64,000 nt of DNA, taken from [Flavobacterium] thermophilum. GTDB taxonomy: Bacteria > Bacillota > Bacilli > Bacillales > Anoxybacillaceae. Numbering within the stretch: the stretch's first letter is position 1; each line of letters begins with the position of its first letter. The DNA is taken from positions 1,364,001-1,428,000 of the forward strand of contig UGGS01000001.1 in assembly GCA_900450595.1 (NCBI GenBank), written 5' to 3'. Below the pieces are notes generated by a model. The model searched no databases and had not been told where the DNA came from. It saw only the letters and a list, made by a program, of their open reading frames with translations. Below are positions 53,255 through 61,795 of this stretch, piece by piece. A program made the position numbers and the translations under genes.

Positions 53255-53449
53255 TTAAGAAATAAAATCAAACAATAGTTTTATCACATTCTTTTTTATT
53301 GATTGAGAAAATCCCAATGTATGCCCATTATGCACAGGTATATAAAGAATTTCCCCATGTTCATTCTCTTTTGCTAAATATTCTAAAACTCCATCATTCC
53401 CGATCACTTTCCAACCTTTATCTAAAAGTTCTTGTTTGCTTTTCTTCAA
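53255..53449 (-). CDS. hypothetical protein, 64 aa
   Basis: Starts MKKSKQELLDKGWKVIGNDGVLEYLAKENEHGEILYIPVHNGHTLGF; alpha-beta. Not recognised. Confidence 0.5.
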   Translation of the reverse strand: MKKSKQELLDKGWKVIGNDGVLEYLAKENEHGEILYIPVHNGHTLGFSQSIKKNVIKLLFDFIS

Positions 53450-53490
53450 TGCAAATCTCCACCTTTATTTAAAAGGATTCTTTCGTTCGA

Positions 53491-53727
53491 TTATAACCAA
53501 CTTCCGTATTTAAAGTTTCCTTTAACATGTATTTGATTATCAACTAACTCTACATCAAAATAAGGGAAGTATTTTTGATATTTCAGTATCTCTTCATAAG
53601 TTTCATATGTGATTTTTTCTCCATACACTGTTTCACCAATTTTGACGCTAAATTTACATGGATTATCATGATGTATACTCCAGCACCGTTCTAACACATT
53701 CTTTGTTGACTCATCAAATCTTTCCAC
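53491..53727 (-). CDS. hypothetical protein, 78 aa
   Basis: Strand-rich, with aromatic tail (YFDVELVDNQIHVKGNFKYGSWL). Not recognised. Confidence 0.5.
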   Translation of the reverse strand: MERFDESTKNVLERCWSIHHDNPCKFSVKIGETVYGEKITYETYEEILKYQKYFPYFDVELVDNQIHVKGNFKYGSWL

Positions 53728-53763
53728 TCCATAAAATCATCCCTTTGTATCCAAATAAAATGA

Positions 53764-53922
53764 TTATTTGACCGTTAGTAAATTCCCTACTACAATCATA
53801 ATCATTATGCCGCTCCATATCACATAAGGCAACCAATCCATTTTACTTTCTTCTAAAATATCATCTATGTTTTTATTTGTCACTAAAAAATTATAATACA
53901 TTTTTTCGAATCGCTTAATCAT
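53764..53922 (-). CDS. C-terminal-anchored small membrane protein, 52 aa
   Basis: MIKRFEKMYYNFLVTNKNI... followed by one transmembrane helix (YVIWSGIMIMIVVGNLL). No strong ribosome site. Function unknown. Confidence 0.5.
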   Translation of the reverse strand: MIKRFEKMYYNFLVTNKNIDDILEESKMDWLPYVIWSGIMIMIVVGNLLTVK

Positions 53923-53969
53923 TATTTTATACACCTCTTATTATATATTTTATTTAATAAGGGAATCAA

Positions 53970-54122
53970 TCAAATCTTAACAACCCTGTACTTCTCATTT
54001 GTTTTATACACCACAACATCATCCATAACTATAATCTTGACTTTTCTGAATTCCTTCTTTAATTCATTGATAATTTGTACTCTCTCCTTGAAACTGCTAT
54101 ATGGAATTGCTCCACACACCAT
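53970..54122 (-). CDS. hypothetical protein, 50 aa
   Basis: MVCGAIPYSSFKERVQIINELKKEF..., alpha-beta. GGAGGAATATAC upstream. Function unknown. Confidence 0.55.
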   Translation of the reverse strand: MVCGAIPYSSFKERVQIINELKKEFRKVKIIVMDDVVVYKTNEKYRVVKI

Positions 54123-54167
54123 GTATATTCCTCCTTAATTATAATTTATTTACATAAACATATATTT

Positions 54168-54272
54168 CTATAACGCCCCACCAAACAACAACGTTAAAAA
54201 GAAAGCAGAAAATACAACAGCAGCCCATCGTGTTTCTTTATCACATACCACTTCTTTAAACATTTCCATCAT
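54168..54272 (-). CDS. small membrane protein, 34 aa
   Basis: MMEMFKEVVCDKETRWAAVVFSAFFLTLLFGGAL: one transmembrane helix at the C-terminus. AAGGAG upstream. Confidence 0.55.
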   Translation of the reverse strand: MMEMFKEVVCDKETRWAAVVFSAFFLTLLFGGAL

Positions 54273-54287
54273 GTTAACCACTCCTTA

Positions 54288-54506
54288 TTATAATTTATTT
54301 TTAATATTTTTCCATTCTTCTTGGAGATAGTCACTGGAGACAACGCAATTTTCTCGATACCACTGAATAGCCTCTTCAAGATCAACTAATTTTTGCTTTT
54401 CATATTCAGTTAATTCATTGAACTCAATAATTCGCTGCAAATGTTTAATTTCATCAATAATGCCACGGTATAAAAAACGTGATACGCTAAATGGTACATG
54501 AGGCAT
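54288..54506 (-). CDS. helical small protein, 72 aa, paralogue of 56331-56558
   Basis: Contains LYRGIIDEIKHLQRIIEFNELTEYEKQKLVDLEEAIQWYRENCVVSSDYLQEEW. The paralogue at 56331 has the same layout (LYSGIIHKIQYL... AVNWYKENCIVSSRYIEEEF). Function unknown. Confidence 0.6.
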   Translation of the reverse strand: MPHVPFSVSRFLYRGIIDEIKHLQRIIEFNELTEYEKQKLVDLEEAIQWYRENCVVSSDYLQEEWKNIKNKL

Positions 54507-54537
54507 AGATATTCCCCTCTCTTTTAATTAAAATAAT

Positions 54538-55050
54538 TTACCACCAAAACCACACAAACGTTTCACCTTCAACAAACGGATCAACAATTTCTTTTTTAAA
54601 GTGCTCCCTACAATATTCTTCTGTATAAGGTATCAATTTTAATAATTTATCTTTTTCGAAAATGGTCATAAATCCATTTTCATCTACATCGTCAGGCAGT
54701 ACGGTCGTCCATTCCTTCATTCCTTTTCTCTGATAACCGACTTCTTCAACAAATACTCCAACCTCTGTTGCTTCATAAGTTTCGAATGGATAGTCAAAAG
54801 GAAACATAATTTTCTCATCTGTTTTTAGTGAAATGAAATATATACCATTCTCATCCGTCATTGTCCATTTGTAATTATTAAGATCTAAACCTCTTTTAAT
54901 AAATGTATTTTCCCAATCAATATATCGTTCTTTTCGTTCAATTATTTTATCACCTAAAAATTGTTTAGCTTTTTCAGCGGCAATACCTTCGAACACATGA
55001 AATTCATCACTGCTATTGACAATTTTGTATAGATAAATGTCTAACCCCAT
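54538..55050 (-). CDS. hypothetical protein, 170 aa
   Basis: Begins MGLDIYLYKIVNSSDEFHVFEGI; the MGLDIYLYK start is common to a family of uncharacterised phage and bacterial proteins. GGAGTGAAAG precedes ATG 55050; the longer frame includes the terminator stem. Confidence 0.6.
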   Translation of the reverse strand: MGLDIYLYKIVNSSDEFHVFEGIAAEKAKQFLGDKIIERKERYIDWENTFIKRGLDLNNYKWTMTDENGIYFISLKTDEKIMFPFDYPFETYEATEVGVFVEEVGYQRKGMKEWTTVLPDDVDENGFMTIFEKDKLLKLIPYTEEYCREHFKKEIVDPFVEGETFVWFWW

Positions 55051-55080
55051 TTCTTTCACTCCTTTTATATTTTTATTAAA

Positions 55081-55117
55081 CGCCCGACACACAATCCATG
55101 TGAAAATGCATCGGGCG
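55081..55117 (-). terminator. intrinsic terminator
   Basis: CGCCCGA / TCGGGCG stem (55117-55111, 55087-55081) then TTTAATAAAAAT on the minus strand. It closes the operon ending at 55147. Confidence 0.6.
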
Positions 55118-55146
55118 TGCTGTTATACGTTCCATAAAACTATTCT

Positions 55147-55356
55147 TTAATTATTTACTAACTCACGATAAATCATTACATTGTTTGAAATAACATAAAT
55201 ATCATCACCGTTTTCAAGGCACACAACAAACTTATTGTCATCTTCTTGTATAATCTTTTCTATTTTTAAATTACTATATTTATCTCCAACTGTAAGCGTC
55301 CAATAACTTTTTCCAACGCTTAAAATACGAAGGCTTTTTATAATTTTTTCTTGCAT
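55147..55356 (-). CDS. hypothetical protein, 69 aa
   Basis: Beta-rich and KOW/SH3-like (KSYWTLTVGDKYSNLKIEKIIQEDDNKFVVCLENGDDIYVISN). Function unknown. Confidence 0.55.
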   Translation of the reverse strand: MQEKIIKSLRILSVGKSYWTLTVGDKYSNLKIEKIIQEDDNKFVVCLENGDDIYVISNNVMIYRELVNN

Positions 55357-55423
55357 GGCGATACTCCTTTTGATTTAAATTTGCATAAAATCGAGAGTTT
55401 ATTTGTTTTACATTTTCATCGTA

Positions 55424-55645
55424 CTATGAATTAACACGTATTAAGCTACTTACTAACCACTTCTCTCCTCTTTTCTTTTTAGCTTCCTCGTCAATCCAAT
55501 CGATATAAACAAAAGGATTATCGACTTTTTTTACTACGCCTTTGACATAATCTTCTTTTGTAGCAACAACATCTCCTTTCATAAAATCAAAATTTATAAC
55601 CGCGCCATTTATCATGGCTTTTTGCTGAACTCTATTCTTCTCCAT
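55424..55645 (-). CDS. SH3-like small protein, 73 aa
   Basis: Contains FDFMKGDVVATKEDYVKGVVKKVDNPFVYIDW, an SH3-like barrel pattern seen in phage small proteins. Function unknown. Confidence 0.55.
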   Translation of the reverse strand: MEKNRVQQKAMINGAVINFDFMKGDVVATKEDYVKGVVKKVDNPFVYIDWIDEEAKKKRGEKWLVSSLIRVNS

Positions 55646-55677
55646 TGCCTTTATACTCCTTCCTTCGCTTTATGTGT

Positions 55678-55893
55678 CTAATTAGAATTAATAATTGAAA
55701 GTGATCGCATTGCCTCCTCAAACGTTTGCCAACTCTCTATAATAGCGCCAAGAGAAAGATCATAAATATCATATTCTTCAATTATATACCCATCAACATC
55801 TATAATTTCTTCAACAATCATATGTGTTGGCGTTAAATGTTTTATGCTTTCTGAAATGATTTTTGCTCTCTCGTGCATTTGGAAATCATTCAT
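55678..55893 (-). CDS. hypothetical protein, 71 aa
   Basis: Mixed alpha-beta; MHERAKIISESIKHLTPTHMIVEEIIDVDGYIIEEYDIYDL. Not recognised. Confidence 0.5.
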   Translation of the reverse strand: MNDFQMHERAKIISESIKHLTPTHMIVEEIIDVDGYIIEEYDIYDLSLGAIIESWQTFEEAMRSLSIINSN

Positions 55894-55924
55894 TACAAAA
55901 CCTCCTCTTTTTATTTAACATTGT

Positions 55925-56095
55925 TTATTTTTCTTTATCTGATATTTCCAGAATCTCCACAACATCAGAATCAACATAATAACCATTTCCGTTGCATTCT
56001 GGACAATCCTCTTCAATAATTATACGATCAACAAGATTATTATATACTTCAACATATCCCTTACCATCACAAAATGTACATTTTACCTTATCCAT
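55925..56095 (-). CDS. DnaJ-type zinc-finger micro-protein, 56 aa
   Basis: Two CxxCxGxG motifs (CTFCDGKG and CPECNGNG), the zinc-binding repeat of DnaJ. ATG immediately follows the upstream stop. May bind a partner protein; function unknown. Confidence 0.6.
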   Translation of the reverse strand: MDKVKCTFCDGKGYVEVYNNLVDRIIIEEDCPECNGNGYYVDSDVVEILEISDKEK

Positions 56096-56257
56096 TTACA
56101 ACACCCTTTCCACATTAACTACTTCATCACACACTGGACAATAGGCTTTGTCGTTATCAATTTCTGTTGGCTCGCACTCTTCGCCGCAAATTGGACATTC
56201 GTGCAATACATAGCCGAATTCGGCGAATTCTTGAAGGAGATCAAGCATATCTTTCAT
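56096..56257 (-). CDS. zinc-ribbon protein, 53 aa
   Basis: A helical start, then CPICGEEC...CPVC, a treble-clef-like ribbon. Its stop abuts the next gene's ATG. Confidence 0.6.
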   Translation of the reverse strand: MKDMLDLLQEFAEFGYVLHECPICGEECEPTEIDNDKAYCPVCDEVVNVERVL

Positions 56258-56330
56258 ATTCTACACCTTCCCTTGTTTTCTTGTTATTTAAATTTTAACA
56301 CAAAACCAAAAATTAAATCAATTTTTATTT

Positions 56331-56558
56331 TTATAATTTGTTTATATTTTCTTCGAGAGTAGCAAATTCCTCTTCAATATACCTTGATGAAACGATACAA
56401 TTTTCTTTGTACCAATTTACAGCTTCTTTGACATTTTGAAATAGTCGGAGATCGGTTTCAGTTAATCCTTGTTCGTTTTTGATTTGCGATTTAAGATATT
56501 GGATTTTATGAATGATTCCTGAATACAAACAGGCACAAACACCATAAGGTACGTTCAT
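56331..56558 (-). CDS. helical small protein, 75 aa, paralogue of 54288-54506
   Basis: Shares LYSGIIHKIQYLKSQI and WYKENCIVSSRYIEEEF with the gene at 54288. Function unknown. Confidence 0.6.
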   Translation of the reverse strand: MNVPYGVCACLYSGIIHKIQYLKSQIKNEQGLTETDLRLFQNVKEAVNWYKENCIVSSRYIEEEFATLEENINKL

Positions 56559-56639
56559 TTTAACACACTCCTTTTGATTTGTTTGATGATATTATAGCAT
56601 GACTTGTTGTTAATTACAATATTTATTTTTATAATTTAT

Positions 56640-56845
56640 TTAGATTTTATCCACTTTACCTAATCTGAATTCATGCAAGATTATGGTCTGAATTCATGCA
56701 AAGGTAATAGACGATATGCAAACCTAAAAATTTAAAACTCAAAGCTAAATCTGAATTAGTGCAGCACCAAATCAGACCTAATAATAATATACATAAGAAT
56801 ATAATAACCATATAATAATCAATTAAGAATCAAATAAGAATCAGT
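56640..56845. other. candidate replication origin with iteron-like repeats
   Basis: Non-coding stretch just downstream of an initiator-like gene. TCTGAATTCATGCAA occurs exactly twice (56664-56678, 56687-56701; 23-base period) and once degenerate (56750-56764). It is followed by a very AT-rich tract with repeated AAGAAT. Such iteron plus AT-rich arrays are typical of initiator-controlled origins. Function inferred. Confidence 0.45.
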
Positions 56846-56849
56846 AATA

Positions 56850-56881
56850 CAATGCGCCCACGAAAAATCGTGAGCGCATTG
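56850..56881 (-). terminator. terminator of the initiator-like gene
   Basis: CAATGCGC / GCGCATTG stem (56850-56857, 56874-56881) with inner ACGA/TCGT pairing, just after the stop at 56896. The T-run after it is weak. Confidence 0.6.
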
Positions 56882-56895
56882 GTAAAATTATGTAT

Positions 56896-57537
56896 TTACA
56901 TTTTGTCTATATGTACATAATAATGATTATTATATTTTGTATAAATTAAATTATCGAATTCATCATATCCATCTTCTTGTAATTTATGTTTTTTGATCGT
57001 AATTAATTTTTGTTTCTTTAGTATATCGTTATATTTCTTTATTGTATTAAAGTCAATACCTAATTCTTTATGTATTGTTTCTTGACCAATAAAACAAAAC
57101 TGTTTACTGATTACATCTTTTCTATTTATAAAACTTTCATAGTAATAAAGTAATCTATAACCAATCAATCCTATATACTCAACTTGATTAATTAATGATA
57201 AAGGTAACTGTGTAAATGATTTACTTTTAAATGGAAGAGGATTAAATGTTATTTTTAACGCTCCTTTAGTCGGAAGGCGTTTAATTTCCTCTTTTATAAT
57301 TTCATATTTATATAATGTGTTTAATGATTTCTTTAACGTTCTATTATCACTAATAAACAACTTATGCATAAGGAATTTATGATCAATTTCTAAACAATCT
57401 TTATCTTGTTTGGGATTCCGAAAGTAAGCATGTTTAAGTAAAGCATAAACTCCAAAATCATAATGATTAAAATCTACACATTGATTACGGATAATCTCAT
57501 CGGGAATCTGGATATACATCTTCTTTTTATTCTCCAA
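56896..57537 (-). CDS. replication initiator-like (RepA_N type) protein
   Basis: A 213-aa protein. IQIPDEIIRNQCVDFNHYDFGVYALLKHAYFRN and SLNTLYKYEIIKEEIKRLPTKGALKI suggest winged-helix elements like plasmid and phage initiators. LGIDFNTIKKYNDILKKQKLITIKKH is a second winged-helix pattern. The iteron-like repeats immediately downstream support an initiator role; helix-turn-helix regulator is the alternative. Confidence 0.6.
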   Translation of the reverse strand: MENKKKMYIQIPDEIIRNQCVDFNHYDFGVYALLKHAYFRNPKQDKDCLEIDHKFLMHKLFISDNRTLKKSLNTLYKYEIIKEEIKRLPTKGALKITFNPLPFKSKSFTQLPLSLINQVEYIGLIGYRLLYYYESFINRKDVISKQFCFIGQETIHKELGIDFNTIKKYNDILKKQKLITIKKHKLQEDGYDEFDNLIYTKYNNHYYVHIDKM

Positions 57538-57592
57538 TCATATCACTCCATTTCACGTATTTTTTATTTCACATCATTTCATAAAATACTGT

Positions 57593-57778
57593 TTAATTTT
57601 TAAAAATAGCTGTAAACTCTTTTAATGCCTGTTCTAATGTACTATCTTTCTCATATAACCAAAATTTCTCTAAAGTGTCCTCCCTAAGCGCTGCACATAT
57701 GTATGGGATTTTCTTTTTATTATGTAAAAACTTATGTAATGTGGGTGAATAACAAAAATAATATTTACTTTTTTGCAT
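57593..57778 (-). CDS. hypothetical protein, 61 aa
   Basis: MQKSKYYFCYSPTLHKFLHNKKKIPYICAALREDTLEKFWLYEKDSTLEQALKEF. Members of a family with Cys and aromatic pattern occur beside phage initiators. AGGAGG upstream. Function unknown. Confidence 0.55.
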   Translation of the reverse strand: MQKSKYYFCYSPTLHKFLHNKKKIPYICAALREDTLEKFWLYEKDSTLEQALKEFTAIFKN

Positions 57779-57812
57779 AATCGCTTAACCTCCTATTTGC
57801 CTAACTTTTTAA

Positions 57813-57851
57813 GGCAACCGTATCTATATTTCACCTCCTTGTAAGGTTGCC
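57813..57851 (-). promoter_or_regulatory. hairpin with ribosome-site-like loop
   Basis: GGCAACC (57851-57845) and GGTTGCC (57819-57813) on the minus strand enclose AAGGAGGTG, and TTAAAAAG follows. It could be a weak terminator or a leader element before the 57593-57778 gene. 57852-58227 otherwise contains only the 58031 terminator. Confidence 0.35.
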
Positions 57852-58030
57852 AAAAAATACTCAATACTAATGTAACATGAATTAAATTTACTTGTAAATA
57901 TATTTTTATAATTTACTCAAAACAAAAAGGTTGATTATTTATCAGCCGCCAAACGATCTAATTTGACTTTTTCTTTAACAATCCTTTATAATCCATTTAC
58001 ACACCATTTCTTCACACTTTTAGTGGTGAC

Positions 58031-58064
58031 AAAAGCGCACTCCTAAAATGGAATGCGCTTTTTT
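58031..58064. terminator. intrinsic terminator
   Basis: AAAAGCGCA / TGCGCTTTT stem with a 14-base loop and T-rich tails on both strands. It closes the leftward operon from 58506. Confidence 0.65.
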
Positions 58065-58227
58065 ATTGTCGTTCTAATCAATATTTGTTACAATATTACT
58101 TGACATCTCAAAATCAACCGTCGTTCTTATGTTCCAAGCAAGAGTGTACCTATTATGGTACGCTTTTAATATTTTATATTTTGCTTTAAATTAGTAGCAT
58201 TTAAAGCAATTGACTATTATTAAATAA

Positions 58228-58506
58228 TTATTCATATAATCTTCCTAATAATTCTTTTTCCATATATTCCTTTAACAACTTTACAGTTTCTTCATATGTT
58301 TCATATTTTGTGTTATTGTATAGGTCAGTCATTTCTTCAGCAATTTTAAAGGCTAATTCTTTGTCATTGAGGTTTTCAAAAACAACATAATTTCTTTGAT
58401 ATTCTTTATCGCCAGTTAAGTATTCATTAATAATAAAATATTTATTTTCGTACTCTATAACTACATAACGAAATCTTTTATCATATGTGTAAAAGATTTC
58501 TTCCAT
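58228..58506 (-). CDS. hypothetical protein, 92 aa
   Basis: Strand-rich start (EEIFYTYDKRFRYVVIEYENKYFIINEYLTGDKEYQRNYVVFE) and helical C-terminus. Not recognised. Confidence 0.55.
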   Translation of the reverse strand: MEEIFYTYDKRFRYVVIEYENKYFIINEYLTGDKEYQRNYVVFENLNDKELAFKIAEEMTDLYNNTKYETYEETVKLLKEYMEKELLGRLYE

Positions 58507-58592
58507 TTTTTATATCAACTCCTTTAAAAGTGTGAATTTATTTTGTAACCCTAGAGGAGAACTCTAGGGCTTGTTATTGGTTGGTTATACAT

Positions 58593-58733
58593 TTACTCTT
58601 GTAATAATTCTTTAAGCACCATTAAAATTTCTCCAATAATCATAACCGAAGCGTATTCTTGGGCTTTCTGAGCTTCTTTGAATCGTTCTTCGTACTCTTT
58701 GATTTTGTTTTCAATTTTTGTTTGTAAATCCAT
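58593..58733 (-). CDS. helical protein, 46 aa
   Basis: MDLQTKIENKIKEYEERFKEAQKAQEYASV; amphipathic helix. GGAGG upstream of ATG. Confidence 0.55.
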   Translation of the reverse strand: MDLQTKIENKIKEYEERFKEAQKAQEYASVMIIGEILMVLKELLQE

Positions 58734-58846
58734 TTTATTTTCCTCCTTTTGATTCATTTAACTATATTATACATTTGTTTTGTGTGTTAGTAAATAAACA
58801 TTTTTTATATTTTATTAAAATGTTCAGCAAGTTAAACTATTGGCTG

Positions 58847-59044
58847 TTATGTAGTTTTATGCTTTTTCAAGTATTCGTTTTCATTAAGAAGGTAGCGAAT
58901 AGTATTAATTAACGTCAACGATTTTTCTTCAATAAGTTTGCGAATGTGTTCATCTTGTATATATCTAAATGGATCGGTTAGTTCGAGAAAGAAAGTTTCA
59001 ATTTTAGCTAATTCTTTACGGTCAGTGATGATTTTTGTTTCCAT
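58847..59044 (-). CDS. helical protein, 65 aa
   Basis: METKIITDRKELAKIETFFLELTDPFRYIQDEHIRKLIEEK. AAGGAG precedes ATG 59044. A CATAACAG motif lies in its 3' end. Function unknown. Confidence 0.55.
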   Translation of the reverse strand: METKIITDRKELAKIETFFLELTDPFRYIQDEHIRKLIEEKSLTLINTIRYLLNENEYLKKHKTT

Positions 59045-61795
59045 TGCACACACTCCTTTTAAAATGGCTAGTGATTTTAGAAAGTTTCTGTTATGTTAGA
59101 TTTTCAAAAATAAGCCAGTGATTCAGAAGTTTGTCTGTTATGATAAAAAATGACATTAATCTATTTTATAAATCGTTACTTCATAATCTGCAAAAGCCTT
59201 ATTTATTAAATTCCATACAATGTTCCAATCACCTCCAGCAAATCCACAGCCTAAACCATGAGGTAAAGCGACAGTTAAATTATGTTTCTTTGCTTTCTGT
59301 TTAAGTGTTTCGAGTGCTTGAAATAGATGTTCATAATTCGTATATCTTTGACCTCTGCCATAATTAAATTGACCGAACAAATTAGCAACATATTTATTTT
59401 CATTAACCTTTATTACTTGTACTGTACCTAGTAATATTTCTTTGTTGCTGTTATGCATGTTTACTAGCTGCTTATATTTTTCAAACACAATAGGATGTTT
59501 ATTTCTAATCTTTGCTGCCAATCCAAAACCTATTACGCCCTGACAGTTGACTTGGTGTCATATGATGTTTTCGGTTGCTTGTAATAAGTCGCCTTTTACT
59601 TCTTTGATCATTTTTTAACCTCCCAATAAAACATGGATTTTATTTAAAGTTTAAAGCATTTTAAATGCTTTTAGAAGCAAGTACATGAAACATTCATACT
59701 TAAAATAAGCCCATGATATTCTGTGAATCCTATTATTAAAGTTTACAAAAAATGACTGACAATATTTTCATTGTGATGTTATGTTGAAAAGTGAGAACGA
59801 AAAACGTTTTAAGTAAAAGTCGCCATGATTTTTAAATCTCGCTGTTATGTTAAAAAAGTTAGTACGAAAAACGAACACGGCTTAAAATATCGTAGCAACC
59901 TTCTTTGCTGCCTGTTATGTGGAAACGTCAATTTTAAGGCATAGGATGGCGTTTATGCGTTCGATTTAATTTGTAAATATTATTATATTTTCACACATAA
60001 ACGCCATATAAGCCCGTTCGCCAGTAGTGGCGCTGTTATGATACTTTTTGACTTTCTTTATCCTGTTGCACTAAATAAGCTATATATCGTTTTGCATCCT
60101 CTAATTTATCGGTTGACTTCATTTCATGAATTTCTCGATTGCCTTTAAATATTCTAAAACATCCCCACAAACGAGCTGTCCAATAGTCCCCGTACATATA
60201 GACACGTTTACGCTCTTTATAGCCCATGTATTCGATTTCTTTTGTCATGACTGTAAATGTAAGTTCATTTTTTACACTCTCAACAGCTTCCTTTATACGT
60301 TGCTCTTTTTCTTTCTGTATTTCGTTCTTTGCTCTGTTAATAGTTGCATCTATTTGCTTTGTTAGTTCTACGGACTCCTGTATTAACTTATCATATCGGC
60401 TTAGCGCTTTGTCATATTTGCGCTTATTTAAATTTCCGCGCCCGGTCACTGCCCACGATGGGTTCTCACTACGATGACGCAATATTTTCACATAGTTGTC
60501 AAAATAACGCTTTTTAAATGACTGAAGGGACTTTTTAAGATAATACTTTATGCGCTCGTTGTCGGTTTGTTCTAGTAAGTCAATGACCTTGCTGTTATAT
60601 TGAGTAAATAATTCTTGTATTTCCTTTGTGTGATCTCGTTTTTGAGTTCGAAAAATCCAACTTGCCGCATGTTCAGCTTCTTGTAGACGTTCATCAATGA
60701 CATAAGTGTCTATATCGTCAATATTAATATCTGGATATGCTTCCCGTTCGCCTACATCTTGGCTGTTATGTGTATCGTATGAATGAATTAATACATAATC
60801 ATTTAAAATGTCGCTGTCATATCCTTTGCCAATTTCTTCACCATTAGCACGAATAAGGAAATAAAACGGTTTTTGTTCGTCTAAATTGGTATTAATACAC
60901 TCCAATAGTATAGAATCGCTATTTTTAGCTTTAAATAAGCATAAAGGCATTACATTATCCTTTTCTAGACGTTTTGACAATGTTTTTCGCTGTTCGTCTG
61001 TTAGTTCACTGTTATATGAATCAGACAGGAGCGACTGAACAAAATTAAGTCGCTCGTTTGTCTTTTTAGCATACCAAAAACCTTGACGTGACCATTTGAA
61101 GCCGTATTGTTTCAATTGCTCCCGAATAGCTTCGCTTGGCTTTTCGGAAAAATAAAGTTCTATGCCGTTCTTTTCATCGTTGATTTTATAGGATACTTGT
61201 AGCGTTGTCGCTTGTTCGCTGTTATTGAGTATTTTGGCTTGTAAGTCTTCTAGTGATTCGTTTGCAGGCATGTTATTGAGTTTTTTGGCTTCTTCTTGCA
61301 TTGTGTCATGGTTCATTATGTCATGGTTGCTTTGTTCTTGTAAAATGCCTAGCTCGTGCATGTTGTTGCTGTTATTGAATTTTTGGGCTTCTTGTATAGT
61401 ATCATTTACAGCTTTTTCTTTTTGTTCGTTGCCTAGCTTCTGTATGGTGTCGCTGTTATTGGTAAATTCATGTAATAACTTAATACCATACACATGACGA
61501 TCATAATAATCTAACTCATGACTAGAAAAGGCAAAAGAACCATCGAGAAGGAAAGACATATATAGGTCTTTGCCTTCATTCGTTTTCACATGTAAAACGG
61601 CTTGCTTTGCTTCATTTTGACGCTGATAGACAGCTACAAAGGTAAATTTGTCATTGTCTTTGTGACGGTTTAGAATCTCATTAATTTTAGCGTTTTGACA
61701 TTCTGAAAGGTCTTCATGATAAAATAATACTTCTTGAAGCGGTTGTTCTTCTTCTGCTACTATTGCAGCTATTTCGCTATTTCCCGCGCTGTTAT
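58850..61795. repeat. cluster of CATAACAG / AATAACAGC motifs
   Basis: On the minus strand a CATAACAG core or the close form AATAACAGC recurs about 14 times, among others near 58854, 59092, 59135, 59453, 59842, 59915, 60032, 60766, 61220, 61370, 61454 and 61788. In 59060-59160 and 59760-59920 the flanks also repeat (for example AACGAAAAACG after two copies), which suggests decayed tandem repeats. Inside the large gene it encodes Asn-Asn-Ser. Confidence 0.55.
59156..59611 (-). pseudogene. macrodomain protein with in-frame TGA
   Basis: The frame from ATG 59611 (GGGAGG upstream) reads MIKEVKGDLLQATENII, TGA at 59560-59558, then HQVNCQGVIGFGLAAKIRNKHPIVFEKY, NLFGQFNYGRGQRYTNYEHLFQAL and LPHGLGCGFAGGDWNIVWNLI. 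This is an ADP-ribose-binding macrodomain; relatives have Cys, Ala or Trp at the stop position. The downstream fragment alone lacks the ligand-binding first strand. Confidence 0.75.

Noticed and set aside
9821..59611. Stop-codon reassignment (TAG, TGA or TAA as sense)
   Set aside because: All three stops interrupt genes and all three also end normal genes (for example TAG for dnaE, TGA for cas12f1), so one reassigned codon cannot explain them.
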